Below are positions 29,821-39,048 of a stretch of DNA of 64,000 nucleotides, piece by piece. The position numbers and the translations under genes are program-made. The stretch comes from Candidatus Latescibacterota bacterium (lineage in GTDB: Bacteria; Latescibacterota; UBA2968): positions 26,539 to 90,538 of the forward strand of contig JAJEDY010000018.1 in assembly GCA_022821275.1 (NCBI GenBank), in the 5' to 3' direction. A model generated the notes under the pieces. That model had not been told where the DNA came from. It saw only the letters and a list, made by a program, of their open reading frames with translations, and searched no databases. The number at the start of each line of letters is the position of its first letter. The first letter of the stretch is position 1.

Positions 29821-30375
29821 ATGAAACATGTAACAATGGCAGAACTGGAAGCGGGACTAAAAAATATTCGTCAGTCGCCCACAGATACGGGCGTGCTGGC
29901 GTTGATTGTGCGACGACCGCAAGTTGAGGCGCGGGAGGTTCTGGAAGTAGGGGAACTCGATCTGGTTGAAGGACTCGTGGGCGACAACTGGAAAACACGC
30001 GGTAGTTCTCTGACCGCAGATGGGTCGGCTCATCCAGACATGCAACTCAACATCATGAACGCCCGTGTGATTGCCCTATTGGCATCCCAAAAGGATCGTT
30101 GGGCACTGGCGGGAGATCAGTTGTATATGGATCTCGATTTGAGTGCAGAGAATGTGCCACCAGGTACGCGGCTCAGTCTGGGAAAAGCGGTGATTGAGGT
30201 GACAGATCAGCCTCACACCGGCTGTAAAAAATTTGCTGCGCGTTTTGGGTTGGACGCACTGAAATTTATCAGTTCTCCCGTGGGCAAACAGCTTCAGTTG
30301 CGCGGAATCAATGCGAAGGTCATTCGCTCTGGCGCGATACGGATTGGTGATACTGTGGAGAAAATTACGCTATGA
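29821..30375 (+). CDS. MOSC-domain protein
   Basis: This 184-residue MOSC-fold protein is related to the C-terminal domain of molybdenum cofactor sulfurases and to YiiM. The conserved cysteine is in QPHTGCKKFAARFG, followed by LRGINAKVIRSGAIRIGD. The start is ATG 29821 with GAGGA 7 nt upstream; ATG 29809 is an alternative. Its stop overlaps the rpoN start (ATGA). It sits oddly between lptB and rpoN, which are usually adjacent. A molybdenum link may exist through fdhD at 37176, though the two are not in one operon. Confidence 0.85.
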   Translation: MKHVTMAELEAGLKNIRQSPTDTGVLALIVRRPQVEAREVLEVGELDLVEGLVGDNWKTRGSSLTADGSAHPDMQLNIMNARVIALLASQKDRWALAGDQLYMDLDLSAENVPPGTRLSLGKAVIEVTDQPHTGCKKFAARFGLDALKFISSPVGKQLQLRGINAKVIRSGAIRIGDTVEKITL

Positions 30376-31859
30376 TTGGGCTTGATCATACACAATCCCA
30401 GATGCTCCAGCAAAAACTGGCGCCGCAACTTATCCAATCTTTGCGCCTGCTCCAAATGCCAACTCTGGAATTAGCAGAGTTAATTCAACAAGAATTGGAG
30501 ATCAATCCGCTTCTGGAAATTGAAGAAGACACCTCTCTGGATTTAGAACAAGAAGAGCCCGAAGCAGAGCCGGATGACGAAACCGAGTACGAAGACCGGG
30601 ATGAAGCCCCTATAGAAGAGTTGGAATTTGAAGAAGCTAATTTAGACACACTCGATACAGATATATTTGATGAACAAGACTGGGACCACTACTTAAATGA
30701 AGCGGGATATGCCAGCCCACGCGAAGAATTTGAATCCATTGAAGACCGGCACAACGATAGAACCACTCAAAGAACGCTTCGAGATTCACTTTTAGAACAG
30801 GTAGCAGTCACGGACCTTTCACCGGGTGATCGCATCATCGCCGAATACTTAATTTGCAATATTGACGAAGATGGGTTTTTGGGATGTTCTACAGGGGAAA
30901 TAGCTGATGAGATCGGGGTTAATCGCGATAAGGTGGAACGCGTTTTGGACATTATCCAGACATTTGACCCGATAGGTGTTGGTGCACGAAACCTTCAAGA
31001 GTGCTTGTTGATTCAGTTAAAAGAAAAAAATATAACAAATGGTTTGGTTACAAAGGTGGTACGCAGTCACCTCGACGACTGGATCAACCGTCGGTTTAGC
31101 CAGATAAGCCTGGCACTCGACACGGATGTTGATGATATACGCTTTGTAGAGGAAATCCTCGCATCGCTTAATCCCAAGCCCAATATTGAGCCCGAACCCA
31201 CATTGAATCTCAATCACGTTATTCCCGACCTCGAAGTCCAAAAGATCGATGACGAATACGTTGTTTCTCTAACGGATCGCACATTGCCCGAATTGCGTAT
31301 TAATCCAGTTTATAGCACCTTGCTCGGGCAATCGGATAAATCGGGACGAAATGATCCAAAATTGCGAAAGACCAAACAATTTGTCGTTGAAAAACTCAAT
31401 TCTGCTCGCTGGTTCATCAATGCGATTCACCAAAGACGCACAACCATGTTAAAGGTCATGCGATGTATTGTAGAAAATCAGGTTGAATTTTTTGAGCGAG
31501 GTCCTGGTTTTCTCAAGCCTATGGTACTTCAAGAAGTAGCAGACAAGGTGCGTATGCACATTTCGACCATCAGCCGCGTGAGCAATGGCAAATACGTGCA
31601 AACACCGCATGGCGTTTATGAGTTGAGATATTTTTTTGATGGCGGATTGCGTCGATGCGATAACGTCGATATTTCTGCCAGAAGTGTAAAAGAAAAAATT
31701 GCAATGTTCATTCGCGATGAAGACGTACAGAATCCGCTGAGCGATCAACACATATCAGATATGCTAAGAGAAGAAGGCATTAATATCGCGCGGCGCACGG
31801 TAGCCAAATATCGGGGTCAACTCAATATCAGTTCCGCGCGGCTGCGAAAGGCGCTTTAG
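30372..31859 (+). CDS. rpoN: RNA polymerase sigma-54 factor
   Basis: This 495-residue sigma-54 has region I (MLQQKLAPQLIQSLRLLQMPTLELAELIQQEL), an acidic region II (about residues 50-120), the core-binding and -12-contacting regions, and the C-terminal RpoN box in IARRTVAKYRGQLNI. It directs polymerase to -24/-12 promoters with NtrC-type activators. The only NtrC-type sequence in the window is the remnant at 5954-6379. The lptB to rpoN neighbourhood is common in Gram-negative genomes. Confidence 0.97.
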   Translation: MIGLDHTQSQMLQQKLAPQLIQSLRLLQMPTLELAELIQQELEINPLLEIEEDTSLDLEQEEPEAEPDDETEYEDRDEAPIEELEFEEANLDTLDTDIFDEQDWDHYLNEAGYASPREEFESIEDRHNDRTTQRTLRDSLLEQVAVTDLSPGDRIIAEYLICNIDEDGFLGCSTGEIADEIGVNRDKVERVLDIIQTFDPIGVGARNLQECLLIQLKEKNITNGLVTKVVRSHLDDWINRRFSQISLALDTDVDDIRFVEEILASLNPKPNIEPEPTLNLNHVIPDLEVQKIDDEYVVSLTDRTLPELRINPVYSTLLGQSDKSGRNDPKLRKTKQFVVEKLNSARWFINAIHQRRTTMLKVMRCIVENQVEFFERGPGFLKPMVLQEVADKVRMHISTISRVSNGKYVQTPHGVYELRYFFDGGLRRCDNVDISARSVKEKIAMFIRDEDVQNPLSDQHISDMLREEGINIARRTVAKYRGQLNISSARLRKAL

Positions 31860-31896
31860 AACGAATCTACGATAGTAGTTAGGTGGTAGGGCGGGG

Positions 31897-31932
31897 TTCG
31901 TCTATTCGTCTATTCGTCTATTCGTCTATTCG
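31897..31932. repeat. Tandem 8-bp repeat (TTCGTCTA)4
   Basis: Four perfect copies of TTCGTCTA occupy 31897-31928 and a partial TTCG follows, in the short gap between rpoN and the convergent gene at 31935. A single related TTCGTCTATTCG lies just after the GWxTD gene at about 17364-17375. Confidence 0.85.
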
Positions 31933-31934
31933 CT

Positions 31935-32711
31935 TCAGTCTGTCTGCTGAGTGCTGATTTCATCTTCTGAGATCTTGTGTACACTTTTGGGATTGAAGGT
32001 CTGCTGGGTATTGATGCGAAGTGCAACTTCAATTCGCCCGCCAGTTAGTACAAAAAACTGAATCAGAAACCCGCCGCCTTGCATGGTTTCAACCTGGTAA
32101 GCGTCGGTGTCTAATCCGTCGAGCAATTGGGGAAGGGTGGTTTCAAATCGGGAGTGTTGTGTAATATTGGGAGGCAACGCCATAATCAGGGTTCCCGGTT
32201 CCGTATTGAGATAGCCTCCGATGCGCTGTCGCGTGCTAACCATGTAAGAAATAATCCTGCAGGCATAATCGAATTCATCGCCGCCATTTCGATCTGGTGG
32301 CACGATGCCCCAGGTCAGGTGGTGGATAAAGGGATTGCCGTATCCCTGCCCGAGCATCTGATCAAGCGCGGGTTGGTCAACGGGATGAACCACTGCGACA
32401 TAGTGGAACCAGCCGCGTGCAAGAGCAGGATGCCCGAACGGCAAGCCCGATGGCACATTGATATAATCCTGTTCATCGACAGGAGAGGGATAGCACCTGG
32501 TGTCCCAGCCCGCAATATAACCCATTGTTTTTAGAGGTCCCGCTACGAGGCACGGAGGATCTGTAAAGATCGCCGCGTGATCCATGTTGGGATACAGTTT
32601 GACGCCAGCATCAGAAATTTTTTCGGCGACCAGCAAGGCTTCTTCAAAGCGTTCAGGCGCATTCTCGATTTGGAGAACTGCGTGAAAGTCTTCGGGTAAT
32701 CTACAGTCCAT
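31935..32711 (-). CDS. Hypothetical protein
   Basis: This 258-residue protein matches no family I can name. The start is set at the ATG preceded by AGGAGG (minus strand, near 32720), giving MDCRLPEDFHAVLQ; a longer frame to 32831 has no ribosome site. It contains HHLTWGIVPPD and several His, Asp and Glu residues that might bind metal, and it lacks a signal peptide, so it is probably cytoplasmic. It is a lone gene on the minus strand, convergent with rpoN. Confidence 0.7.
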   Translation of the reverse strand: MDCRLPEDFHAVLQIENAPERFEEALLVAEKISDAGVKLYPNMDHAAIFTDPPCLVAGPLKTMGYIAGWDTRCYPSPVDEQDYINVPSGLPFGHPALARGWFHYVAVVHPVDQPALDQMLGQGYGNPFIHHLTWGIVPPDRNGGDEFDYACRIISYMVSTRQRIGGYLNTEPGTLIMALPPNITQHSRFETTLPQLLDGLDTDAYQVETMQGGGFLIQFFVLTGGRIEVALRINTQQTFNPKSVHKISEDEISTQQTD

Positions 32712-32991
32712 AGTCTCATCCTCCTGTTGGTTAGGCGATGTAATCAATAACACGTTTTTTCCATATACGTCAAGCATAAATGAATCCCGGTCACTTTGGT
32801 GGCCGGTTTTTTTTTGAAAAATTTGATTCACCCATTGCTGAAAAATTGAACAATTCGTTCCCCAATGCTATTTCGTTATACAGACCTCCAGGAACGTAAC
32901 TCACTGTTTTAAAGACTCTTGCGATATTTTTCTCAATTCTGGCACGCGATTTGCAAATGTCATGATCAAAAAAACATTGCGAGAGGTCAAT

Positions 32992-35900
32992 ATGATGAGA
33001 TACTGGATTATCGCTGTGATGTTGGGAGTGCTTCTGGAACCCGCTGAAGCGGCTGTCGTGATCAACGAGGTCCTTGCAGATCCTCCATCGGGAAATAGAG
33101 GTGATGCCAATAGAGATGGAACTCGCCACAATAATGCGGACGAATTTGTAGAAATACTGAATACTGGATCGGATACTATTGCGATAGGTGGATGGCAATT
33201 GTCAGACCGCAAACCCGGATCAAAAGGGCCGTACACTTTTCCCCCAGACATCAAAATTGCTCCGGGTGAATACATCGTTCTTTTTGGCGGTGGAGATGAG
33301 GTAAAAATTAAAGCTGAATTTGAGGGCCAGGTCTTTGTCGATGATGGCAGTATCGGTGGAGGATTGAGCAATTCGGGAGACGCAGTGTTTTTGATCGATC
33401 CGACTGCAAACGATACAATTACAAGCGCAGAATGGGGAAAAGAGGGAGGTAAGGATCAATCTCTGGTGCGGTATCCCGAAGGAACTGGCAGGTGGGTATT
33501 GCACAGTGCCTCCCCTGGCAAAGGGGTGTTTTCGCCGGGCAAACCGCGGTCGCTTTTTGATAAGCTCGAGTCTCTGCCCGAATATTTGGACCTGATAGAA
33601 GGAGAATCCATTTCGCTGATCCCTGCGATCTATAGCTACGAGACTGGGGAAACAAGGCGGATAGAGGATGAGGTTTTATGGGTATCGTGGGATACCACTA
33701 TCGCGAGGATCGAACAGGGCGAGAAGGTGGTTGCAGTGCGTCCAGGTGAGACAGAAGTCGGATTTTTCTGGCGGGGTCGAGAAAGTCTTCACACACATCT
33801 AAGGGTATTGGAAAAGGAAAAACCGGCATTGGTGATCTCAGAGGTGTATCCCAATCCCGCCTGGAGCGATGCAGGTGATACCAATGGCGACGGGGTGCGA
33901 CACACCTATCAGGATGAGTTTGTTGAAATAGCGAACCAGAGCGAGCATCCCATTGACATTAGTGGCTATTTCCTCGGCGATGACGATGCCTCAGTAGATC
34001 GCCTATTTCGATTTCCCGACAACACAGTGCTCGATACGCAAGCAGTCGCTGTACTTTTTGGAGGAGGGGAAATACCGGTTAGTAGCAGGGTTTTTGCCGA
34101 TGACGGTCGTATTGGCGACGGCCTGTCCAATTGGAGCGATACCGTGCAATTATTGGCACCCGATAGCAGCACAGTAGTCGCCTCAATGGTCTATGAGCGC
34201 TCTACCAGAGGCGTATCCTTTGCCAGAGATGACGATGGCAATTATCTGTTACACAATCAGATATACGAAGATGAGCCTGCTTCTATCGGACGCTTAAAAC
34301 CTGGAGATGATCCGATTGAGCCTGAAGGATTGACCGATACATTGACTGTTCCGGATGGTATCGTATTTTCCGAAATCCTGATGCTACCCGAACAGGTGGA
34401 TGCCAATAACGATGGCATTGTCGATCAGCATGCAGATGCTTTTGTCGAATTGACCAATATTGGTGTTGATACCCTCGACTTGAGCGGATGGCTACTCGGC
34501 GATGACGATATCATTGTCTCTAAGTTTTTCTCTTTTCCCGATAATGTCTTGCTCTTACCCGGTGGTTATGTCACCATTTTTGGCGGAGGAACGCCCCTGG
34601 GCATCTCTGGCACTGTCTTATCCGCCGAGGGACGCATTGGAAATGGACTCAGTAGCGGTGGCGATGTCGTCCACCTGATCATGTCCGATGGTAAGACCGT
34701 GGCGCGGTCTATGCGCGTACCAAAAGCTACACCAGACGTTTCATGGCTGTTTTCGTCCGATGAGCCTCCAGAGTTACATCCCAAAATCCCCGGCAGGCAC
34801 GCGATGTCGCCCGGCACATCATCGGACGGACAAAAAGGGCCTTCCATAGATACAGCAAACCGAGATACACGCGACACACAACCTCCCAAAGACCTGGTGA
34901 TCTCTGAAGTCTATCCCAATCCCGCCGCAGGCGATGCAGGCGATACCAATGGCGATGGGGGGCGACACACCTACCAGGATGAGTTTGTCGAGATAGCGAA
35001 TTTGGGCGTGCATTCTATCGATATTGGTGGCTATTTTCTCGGTGATGACGATGTACCTGTGGAAAAACTTTTTCGATTCCCCGATAGCACAGTGCTCGAT
35101 ACGCAAGCAGCCGTAGTGCTCTTTGGTGGGGGGGATATGCCAGTTAGCGAGCGAATATTTGCCGATGACGGTCGCATTGGTGATGGCCTGTCCAATGGCG
35201 GTGATACTGTGCAGTTACTGGCACCAGATGGAAGTACAGTGGTCTCTAAAATGACGTATGAGAACGCGCGACAGGGCATATCCTTTGCGAGAGACGATAA
35301 CGGCAATTATCTATTACACAATGAGATATACGAAGGGGAATCTATCTCTATCGGACGCTTAGGGCATGGAGATGATGCAATTGACCCCAAAGGATTGACA
35401 GTCCCCAACGGTCTGGTATTTTCCGAAATCCTGATGTTACCCGAACAGGTGGATGCCAATAACGATGGAATTGTCGATAAGCATACAGACGCTTTTGTCG
35501 AATTGACCAATATCGGTGTCGATACCCTCGACTTGAGCGGGTGGCTACTCGGCGATGACGATATCATTGTCTCCCGATTCTTTCCCTTTCCCGATGATGT
35601 CTTGCTCGTGCCCGGTGGTTATGTCACCATTTTTGGCGGAGGAATACCCGTGGGCATTCCAGGTACTGTCTTATCTGCTGAGGGACGCATTGGAAATGGA
35701 CTGAGTAGCGGTGGCGATGTCGTCCACCTGATCATGCCCAATGGTAAGACCGTGGCGCGGTCTGTGCGCGTGCCAAAAGCCATACCAGACGTTTCATGGC
35801 TGTTGTCGCCCAATGAGCCTCCACAGTTACATCCCAAAATCCCCGGTAGGCACGCGATGTCGCCTGGCACATCATCAATTTTGGAGGTGCAAGCAGACAC

Positions 35901-36222
35901 TCTGGTTGGGGCGGAAAAACCCATTGTTTTTGATGATGGAGGCAAGGAAATAGAGTGGGGCATTTACCCGGCACCCAATCCTTTTAATACTGCAACTGTG
36001 TTGGGTTTTTATACTGCAGGAGGCCCTGTTGATGTGACCATATATAATATCCTGGGACAACCTATCAGACGATTGGTTCAACAGCATTTGCCAGCCGGAT
36101 ATTATCGGCATATATGGGATGGTAAAAATGACTCTGGAGTATCTGTGAGTTCTGGAATTTATATCGTCCTTCTCAAAGACAAAGAAGCGACATTTACACA
36201 GCGCGTCGCGCTCTTGAAGTGA
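32992..36222 (+). CDS. Secreted protein with five lamin-tail domains and a FlgD/Por-like C terminus
   Basis: This 1076-residue exported protein has a signal peptide (residues 1-18). Five lamin-tail (LTD) domains start near 20, 280, 457, 635 and 807. Each contains a calcium-loop-like D.N.DG element before a conserved D.FVE(I/L).N or AFVELTN strand, then a FGGG..P turn. An Ig-like segment lies at about 185-275. The C-terminal ~85 residues (APNPFNTATVLGFY, IYNILGQPIRRL, GIYIVLL) match FlgD-like/T9SS-type tail domains. Domains 2-3 and 4-5 are near copies at the DNA level. The second in-frame ATG group (32992) has GAGAGGT upstream. Probably a cell-surface or secreted adhesion-type protein. Confidence 0.85.
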   Translation: MMRYWIIAVMLGVLLEPAEAAVVINEVLADPPSGNRGDANRDGTRHNNADEFVEILNTGSDTIAIGGWQLSDRKPGSKGPYTFPPDIKIAPGEYIVLFGGGDEVKIKAEFEGQVFVDDGSIGGGLSNSGDAVFLIDPTANDTITSAEWGKEGGKDQSLVRYPEGTGRWVLHSASPGKGVFSPGKPRSLFDKLESLPEYLDLIEGESISLIPAIYSYETGETRRIEDEVLWVSWDTTIARIEQGEKVVAVRPGETEVGFFWRGRESLHTHLRVLEKEKPALVISEVYPNPAWSDAGDTNGDGVRHTYQDEFVEIANQSEHPIDISGYFLGDDDASVDRLFRFPDNTVLDTQAVAVLFGGGEIPVSSRVFADDGRIGDGLSNWSDTVQLLAPDSSTVVASMVYERSTRGVSFARDDDGNYLLHNQIYEDEPASIGRLKPGDDPIEPEGLTDTLTVPDGIVFSEILMLPEQVDANNDGIVDQHADAFVELTNIGVDTLDLSGWLLGDDDIIVSKFFSFPDNVLLLPGGYVTIFGGGTPLGISGTVLSAEGRIGNGLSSGGDVVHLIMSDGKTVARSMRVPKATPDVSWLFSSDEPPELHPKIPGRHAMSPGTSSDGQKGPSIDTANRDTRDTQPPKDLVISEVYPNPAAGDAGDTNGDGGRHTYQDEFVEIANLGVHSIDIGGYFLGDDDVPVEKLFRFPDSTVLDTQAAVVLFGGGDMPVSERIFADDGRIGDGLSNGGDTVQLLAPDGSTVVSKMTYENARQGISFARDDNGNYLLHNEIYEGESISIGRLGHGDDAIDPKGLTVPNGLVFSEILMLPEQVDANNDGIVDKHTDAFVELTNIGVDTLDLSGWLLGDDDIIVSRFFPFPDDVLLVPGGYVTIFGGGIPVGIPGTVLSAEGRIGNGLSSGGDVVHLIMPNGKTVARSVRVPKAIPDVSWLLSPNEPPQLHPKIPGRHAMSPGTSSILEVQADTLVGAEKPIVFDDGGKEIEWGIYPAPNPFNTATVLGFYTAGGPVDVTIYNILGQPIRRLVQQHLPAGYYRHIWDGKNDSGVSVSSGIYIVLLKDKEATFTQRVALLK
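33829..35880 (+). repeat. About 1.05-kb tandem duplication inside the lamin-tail gene
   Basis: Two copies of a two-domain unit run from about 33829 to 34870 and from about 34894 to 35880. Matching landmarks include the segment beginning GTATTTTCCGAAATCCTGAT near 34364 and again near 35414, about 1.05 kb apart, and the segment CATCCCAAAATCCCCGGYAG near the end of each unit. They differ by scattered single substitutions and a short variable linker. Confidence 0.85.
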
Positions 36223-36272
36223 GACTTATTCTACATCTTACCTTTTACCCTACAGAAGGGAGGTGAAACAGG

Positions 36273-36554
36273 ATGGCACAACCCGAAATCACATTTCGTC
36301 ATGGTCTATGTAGTGCTTCGATTTTTGAAAATGAATACAAGCGCGGTGAAGAATCTTTCACTGTACGCACGGTTTCATTTCAGCGAAGTTATTTGGACAA
36401 AGAAGGGAATTGGCAAACCACCAATAGCTTGAAGGTGAACGACATTCCCAAAGCCGTATTGGTGTTGAATAAAGCGTATGAGTTTTTGACATCAAACGGT
36501 CAGACTGATGCAGACGCAGACGATGCGGCTGCAATAACAGATGGACAGACTTGA
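36273..36554 (+). CDS. Small conserved protein of unknown function
   Basis: This 93-residue protein has a very strong ribosome-binding site (GGGAGGTGAAACAGGATG). The pattern of a short beta strand (CSASIFENEYKRG), FQRSYLDKEGNWQTTNSLKVNDIPKAVLVLNKAYEFL and an acidic tail resembles a family of small uncharacterised proteins found across bacteria and archaea. The acidic tail (DADADDAAAITD) is low in complexity. It follows the lamin-tail gene by 50 nt and ends before a terminator. It may be highly translated, but no role can be given. Confidence 0.7.
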   Translation: MAQPEITFRHGLCSASIFENEYKRGEESFTVRTVSFQRSYLDKEGNWQTTNSLKVNDIPKAVLVLNKAYEFLTSNGQTDADADDAAAITDGQT

Positions 36555-36617
36555 GGAATTGTTTGTCACCGGCTCGCTGTACAGTCCTGATAGAATTGAG
36601 TTTCAGCCTGGTGATAA

Positions 36618-36653
36618 AGAAAAAAAGGTTCAGCTATTAGCTGGACCTTTTTT
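36618..36653 (+). terminator. Rho-independent terminator
   Basis: The stem GGTTCAGCT (36627-36635) / AGCTGGACC (36639-36647) has one G-U pair and a 3-nt loop. It is flanked by a run of A and followed by TTTTTT. It can act in both directions, between the small conserved gene and the convergent HU gene. Confidence 0.9.
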
Positions 36654-36725
36654 GTGTACCGATTGTGACAAAAACGTTTGCATATTGTGACTTATTCCAT
36701 TTCCAGAAATATAATTAAACAACAT

Positions 36726-37022
36726 CTATACATCCAAAGGCTCGTGCAATGCTTTCTTGATCAGAACACCAGCTTTGAAATAGCTCTTTCGCCGCGCAGG
36801 AACATAAACAATCTCGCCTGTGCGGGGATTGCGTGCAGCGGGTTTCGGTCTGGTCGGCTTGATGCCCAGCACACCAAACCCCCTGATTTCGATTCGATCA
36901 CCGGCGATCAGGTTTTCGCGCATCGTGTTAAATAGTGTATTTACAATCTCATAAGCGAGTTGCTTTTTGATTCCCAAACGATCAGAAATTTTTAACGCGA
37001 TGTCTTTTTTTGTCATTGTCAT
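36726..37022 (-). CDS. HU/IHF-family DNA-bending protein
   Basis: This 98-residue histone-like protein has an N-terminal helical dimerisation part (MTMTKKDIALKISDRLGIKK) and a beta arm (RIEIRGFGVLGI.P..RPKPAARNPRTGEIV.VPARR). Its C terminus is KSYFKAG...KKAL. The RNPRTGE motif is the DNA-contacting arm. The sequence is closer to IHF than to E. coli HU. GGGAGGA precedes the MTMTKK start; a longer frame to 37079 has no ribosome site. Convergent with the small conserved gene and divergent from fdhD. Confidence 0.93.
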   Translation of the reverse strand: MTMTKKDIALKISDRLGIKKQLAYEIVNTLFNTMRENLIAGDRIEIRGFGVLGIKPTRPKPAARNPRTGEIVYVPARRKSYFKAGVLIKKALHEPLDV

Positions 37023-37175
37023 TCGGTCCTCCCATCTCACATACATTCTCGAGGCATTGGCTAATATAGCCCTAAACATCTAAGATGCAAGACAAAAATG
37101 ATCGTAATACCAAATTGAAAAATTGCTTTTGCTCTATATGTCGCTTATTTTAACATCGTTAGCGAGGATAAATCT

Positions 37176-38006
37176 ATGCGGCGGGCAAAACCAGAAACCA
37201 GCGTAATACACCGCGTCACGCGATATGATGGCTCTATTGGCAAATCCGCGGATGATGTGCTGGTCGTAGAGGAACCACTTGAAATTCGCGTTGCAGGAGA
37301 ATCCGTTGCCGTGACCATGCGAACGCCGGGAGATGACCGCGCCCTTGCGCTGGGATTTTTGTATGGCGAGGGCATCATTCGCGAAATTGGCGATGTCGGA
37401 CGTGCGGAACACTGTGGACGCCCGGGAACTCCTGAGTATGGAAATGTTATTGATGTTCTTCCGCGTCCGGGCGAGATACTCGATCCGGAAAGAATTCGAG
37501 CGGGACGACGAGGCACATTGACTTCATCGGCCTGTGGGGTATGTGGCCGCGAGCAGATAGAAGATATGATGCAGCGGTGTCAGCCTCTCAATGATCATCG
37601 CGCTGTTCGGGCGGCGATGATTTTTTCCTCGCAAGAGCAGATGCGCCAAGCGCAGTACGTGTTTGCACAAACGGGGGGCGTTCATGCTGCTGCCGCATTT
37701 TCAGAAGCGGGAGATATGTATTCCTGTTTTGAAGATATTGGCCGGCACAATGCAGTAGATAAGGTTGTGGGGCATTTGCTCGAAACGCATAATATAGTAG
37801 AAGGGGAGGGGGTGCAGATACTCGCGGTGAGCAGCAGAGCGAGTTTTGAAATTGTGCAAAAGGCCGTTGTTGCGCGCATACCTGTCGTAGTTGCCGTATC
37901 TGCAGCGAGTTCATTGGCTGCAGATCTTGCACAGGCGATGGGGATAACCCTCATTGGCTTTGCACGCGATAAAAGGATGGTCGTTTATACAGGAACCGTG
38001 CAATAG
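37176..38006 (+). CDS. fdhD: Formate dehydrogenase accessory sulfurtransferase FdhD
   Basis: This 276-residue FdhD protein transfers sulfur to the molybdenum or tungsten bis-MGD cofactor for formate dehydrogenase. The catalytic loop is SSACGVCG (C120, C123). Other family blocks include EEPLEIRV, RTPGDDRALALGFLYGEGII, TGGVHAAAAF, EDIGRHNAVDKVVG, SSRASFEIVQKA and the C-terminal RDKRMVVYTG. No formate dehydrogenase lies in the window. It stands alone and ends at a strong terminator. Confidence 0.96.
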   Translation: MRRAKPETSVIHRVTRYDGSIGKSADDVLVVEEPLEIRVAGESVAVTMRTPGDDRALALGFLYGEGIIREIGDVGRAEHCGRPGTPEYGNVIDVLPRPGEILDPERIRAGRRGTLTSSACGVCGREQIEDMMQRCQPLNDHRAVRAAMIFSSQEQMRQAQYVFAQTGGVHAAAAFSEAGDMYSCFEDIGRHNAVDKVVGHLLETHNIVEGEGVQILAVSSRASFEIVQKAVVARIPVVVAVSAASSLAADLAQAMGITLIGFARDKRMVVYTGTVQ

Positions 38007-38030
38007 ATACCAGAAACCGCCTCGCGTCTC

Positions 38031-38070
38031 TTTAGCGGTTGGGCCTACTTTGCCCAACCGCTAAATTTTT
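38031..38070 (+). terminator. Rho-independent terminator after fdhD
   Basis: A perfect 14-bp stem TTTAGCGGTTGGGC (38031-38044) / GCCCAACCGCTAAA (38052-38065) with a 7-nt loop is followed by TTTTTG. It separates fdhD from the ABC/RND cluster. Confidence 0.95.
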
Positions 38071-38142
38071 GCTGTCTATGGGAACACTATTTGCAAATTT
38101 CAGGTCTAATCGTTGGCAAAGGCACAATGAGGAGCCATACTG

Positions 38143-39036
38143 ATGGTCATTCGCATTTCAAACCTGACAAAAGTATATCGCCGGGGCGCCGTTCCCGCCC
38201 TGGACGATGTCACGTTGGACATCCCGCACGGAACATTTGGTCTGTTGGGACCCAATGGCGCGGGCAAAACAACGTTGATCAAAATATTATCGACTCAGAT
38301 GGATGCATCGAGCGGCAGTGTGACCATGGATGATTTCGATCTGGCAAAAGACCGCACTGAAATACGCCGGCGCCTGGGATATTTGCCCCAACATTTTGGG
38401 ACCTATCCCCAACTGACTGCCTGGGAATTTCTCGATTATATGGCTATTTTGGGCGACATACACAATAGAAGAGCGCGTCTAAATCGCGTGGAACAAGCTC
38501 TAAACGAAGTCGGGTTGTACGAAGCGCGGAATCGGCGATCGGGCACGTTTTCCGGTGGCATGATGCGCCGCCTTGGCATTGCCCAGACCATTCTGACCGA
38601 TCCAGAGTTTCTCATTGTCGATGAGCCCACCGTAGGACTTGATCCAGAAGAACGCATACGGTTTCGGGGTATTTTGGGACGCTTGAGCAGCGATCGCGCA
38701 ATTTTGATTTCCACACACATTGTAGGCGATATTTCGAGCACCTGCGAAGATCTCGCGGTTCTGGATGTCGGACGACTGATCTTTCGCGGTTCTCCTGGAG
38801 AACTCATTTCAAAAGCCGATGGAAAAACGTGGGAAGTACAGGTCGATGATGCCGGCTTTGAAATGCTGTCGCGGATGTTTCGCGTAGTCACAGTAAATGT
38901 TGAGGGCGACCTGATGCGTCTGCGTATGGTGGGCGATGGCGAGCCTCCTGCCGATGCCGAAGCAGTCGCGCCCAATCTCGAAGATGCCTATGTCTATTTT
39001 GTCGGAGGCGATACCACAGGCGAAATCGCCGCGTAA
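38143..39036 (+). CDS. ABC transporter ATP-binding protein (ABC-2 type)
   Basis: This 297-residue ATPase has Walker A GPNGAGKT (36-43), Q-loop LGYLPQHFG, signature TFSGGMMRR, Walker B FLIVDEPTVGLDP and H-loop ISTHIVGDI. It continues into a C-terminal beta-rich domain ending PNLEDAYVYF. The same C-terminal layout occurs in the ATPase half of the fusion protein at 46726, so the two are paralogues. GAGGAG precedes the ATG. The next gene, 12 nt on, encodes an ABC-2 permease, its probable partner. First gene of the six-gene cluster 38143-52153. Confidence 0.93.
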   Translation: MVIRISNLTKVYRRGAVPALDDVTLDIPHGTFGLLGPNGAGKTTLIKILSTQMDASSGSVTMDDFDLAKDRTEIRRRLGYLPQHFGTYPQLTAWEFLDYMAILGDIHNRRARLNRVEQALNEVGLYEARNRRSGTFSGGMMRRLGIAQTILTDPEFLIVDEPTVGLDPEERIRFRGILGRLSSDRAILISTHIVGDISSTCEDLAVLDVGRLIFRGSPGELISKADGKTWEVQVDDAGFEMLSRMFRVVTVNVEGDLMRLRMVGDGEPPADAEAVAPNLEDAYVYFVGGDTTGEIAA

Positions 39037-39048
39037 AGGACCAATACC

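Noticed and set aside
31897..31932. Possible CRISPR array
   Set aside because: The 8-bp units are directly adjacent without spacers, and no cas genes occur in the window.
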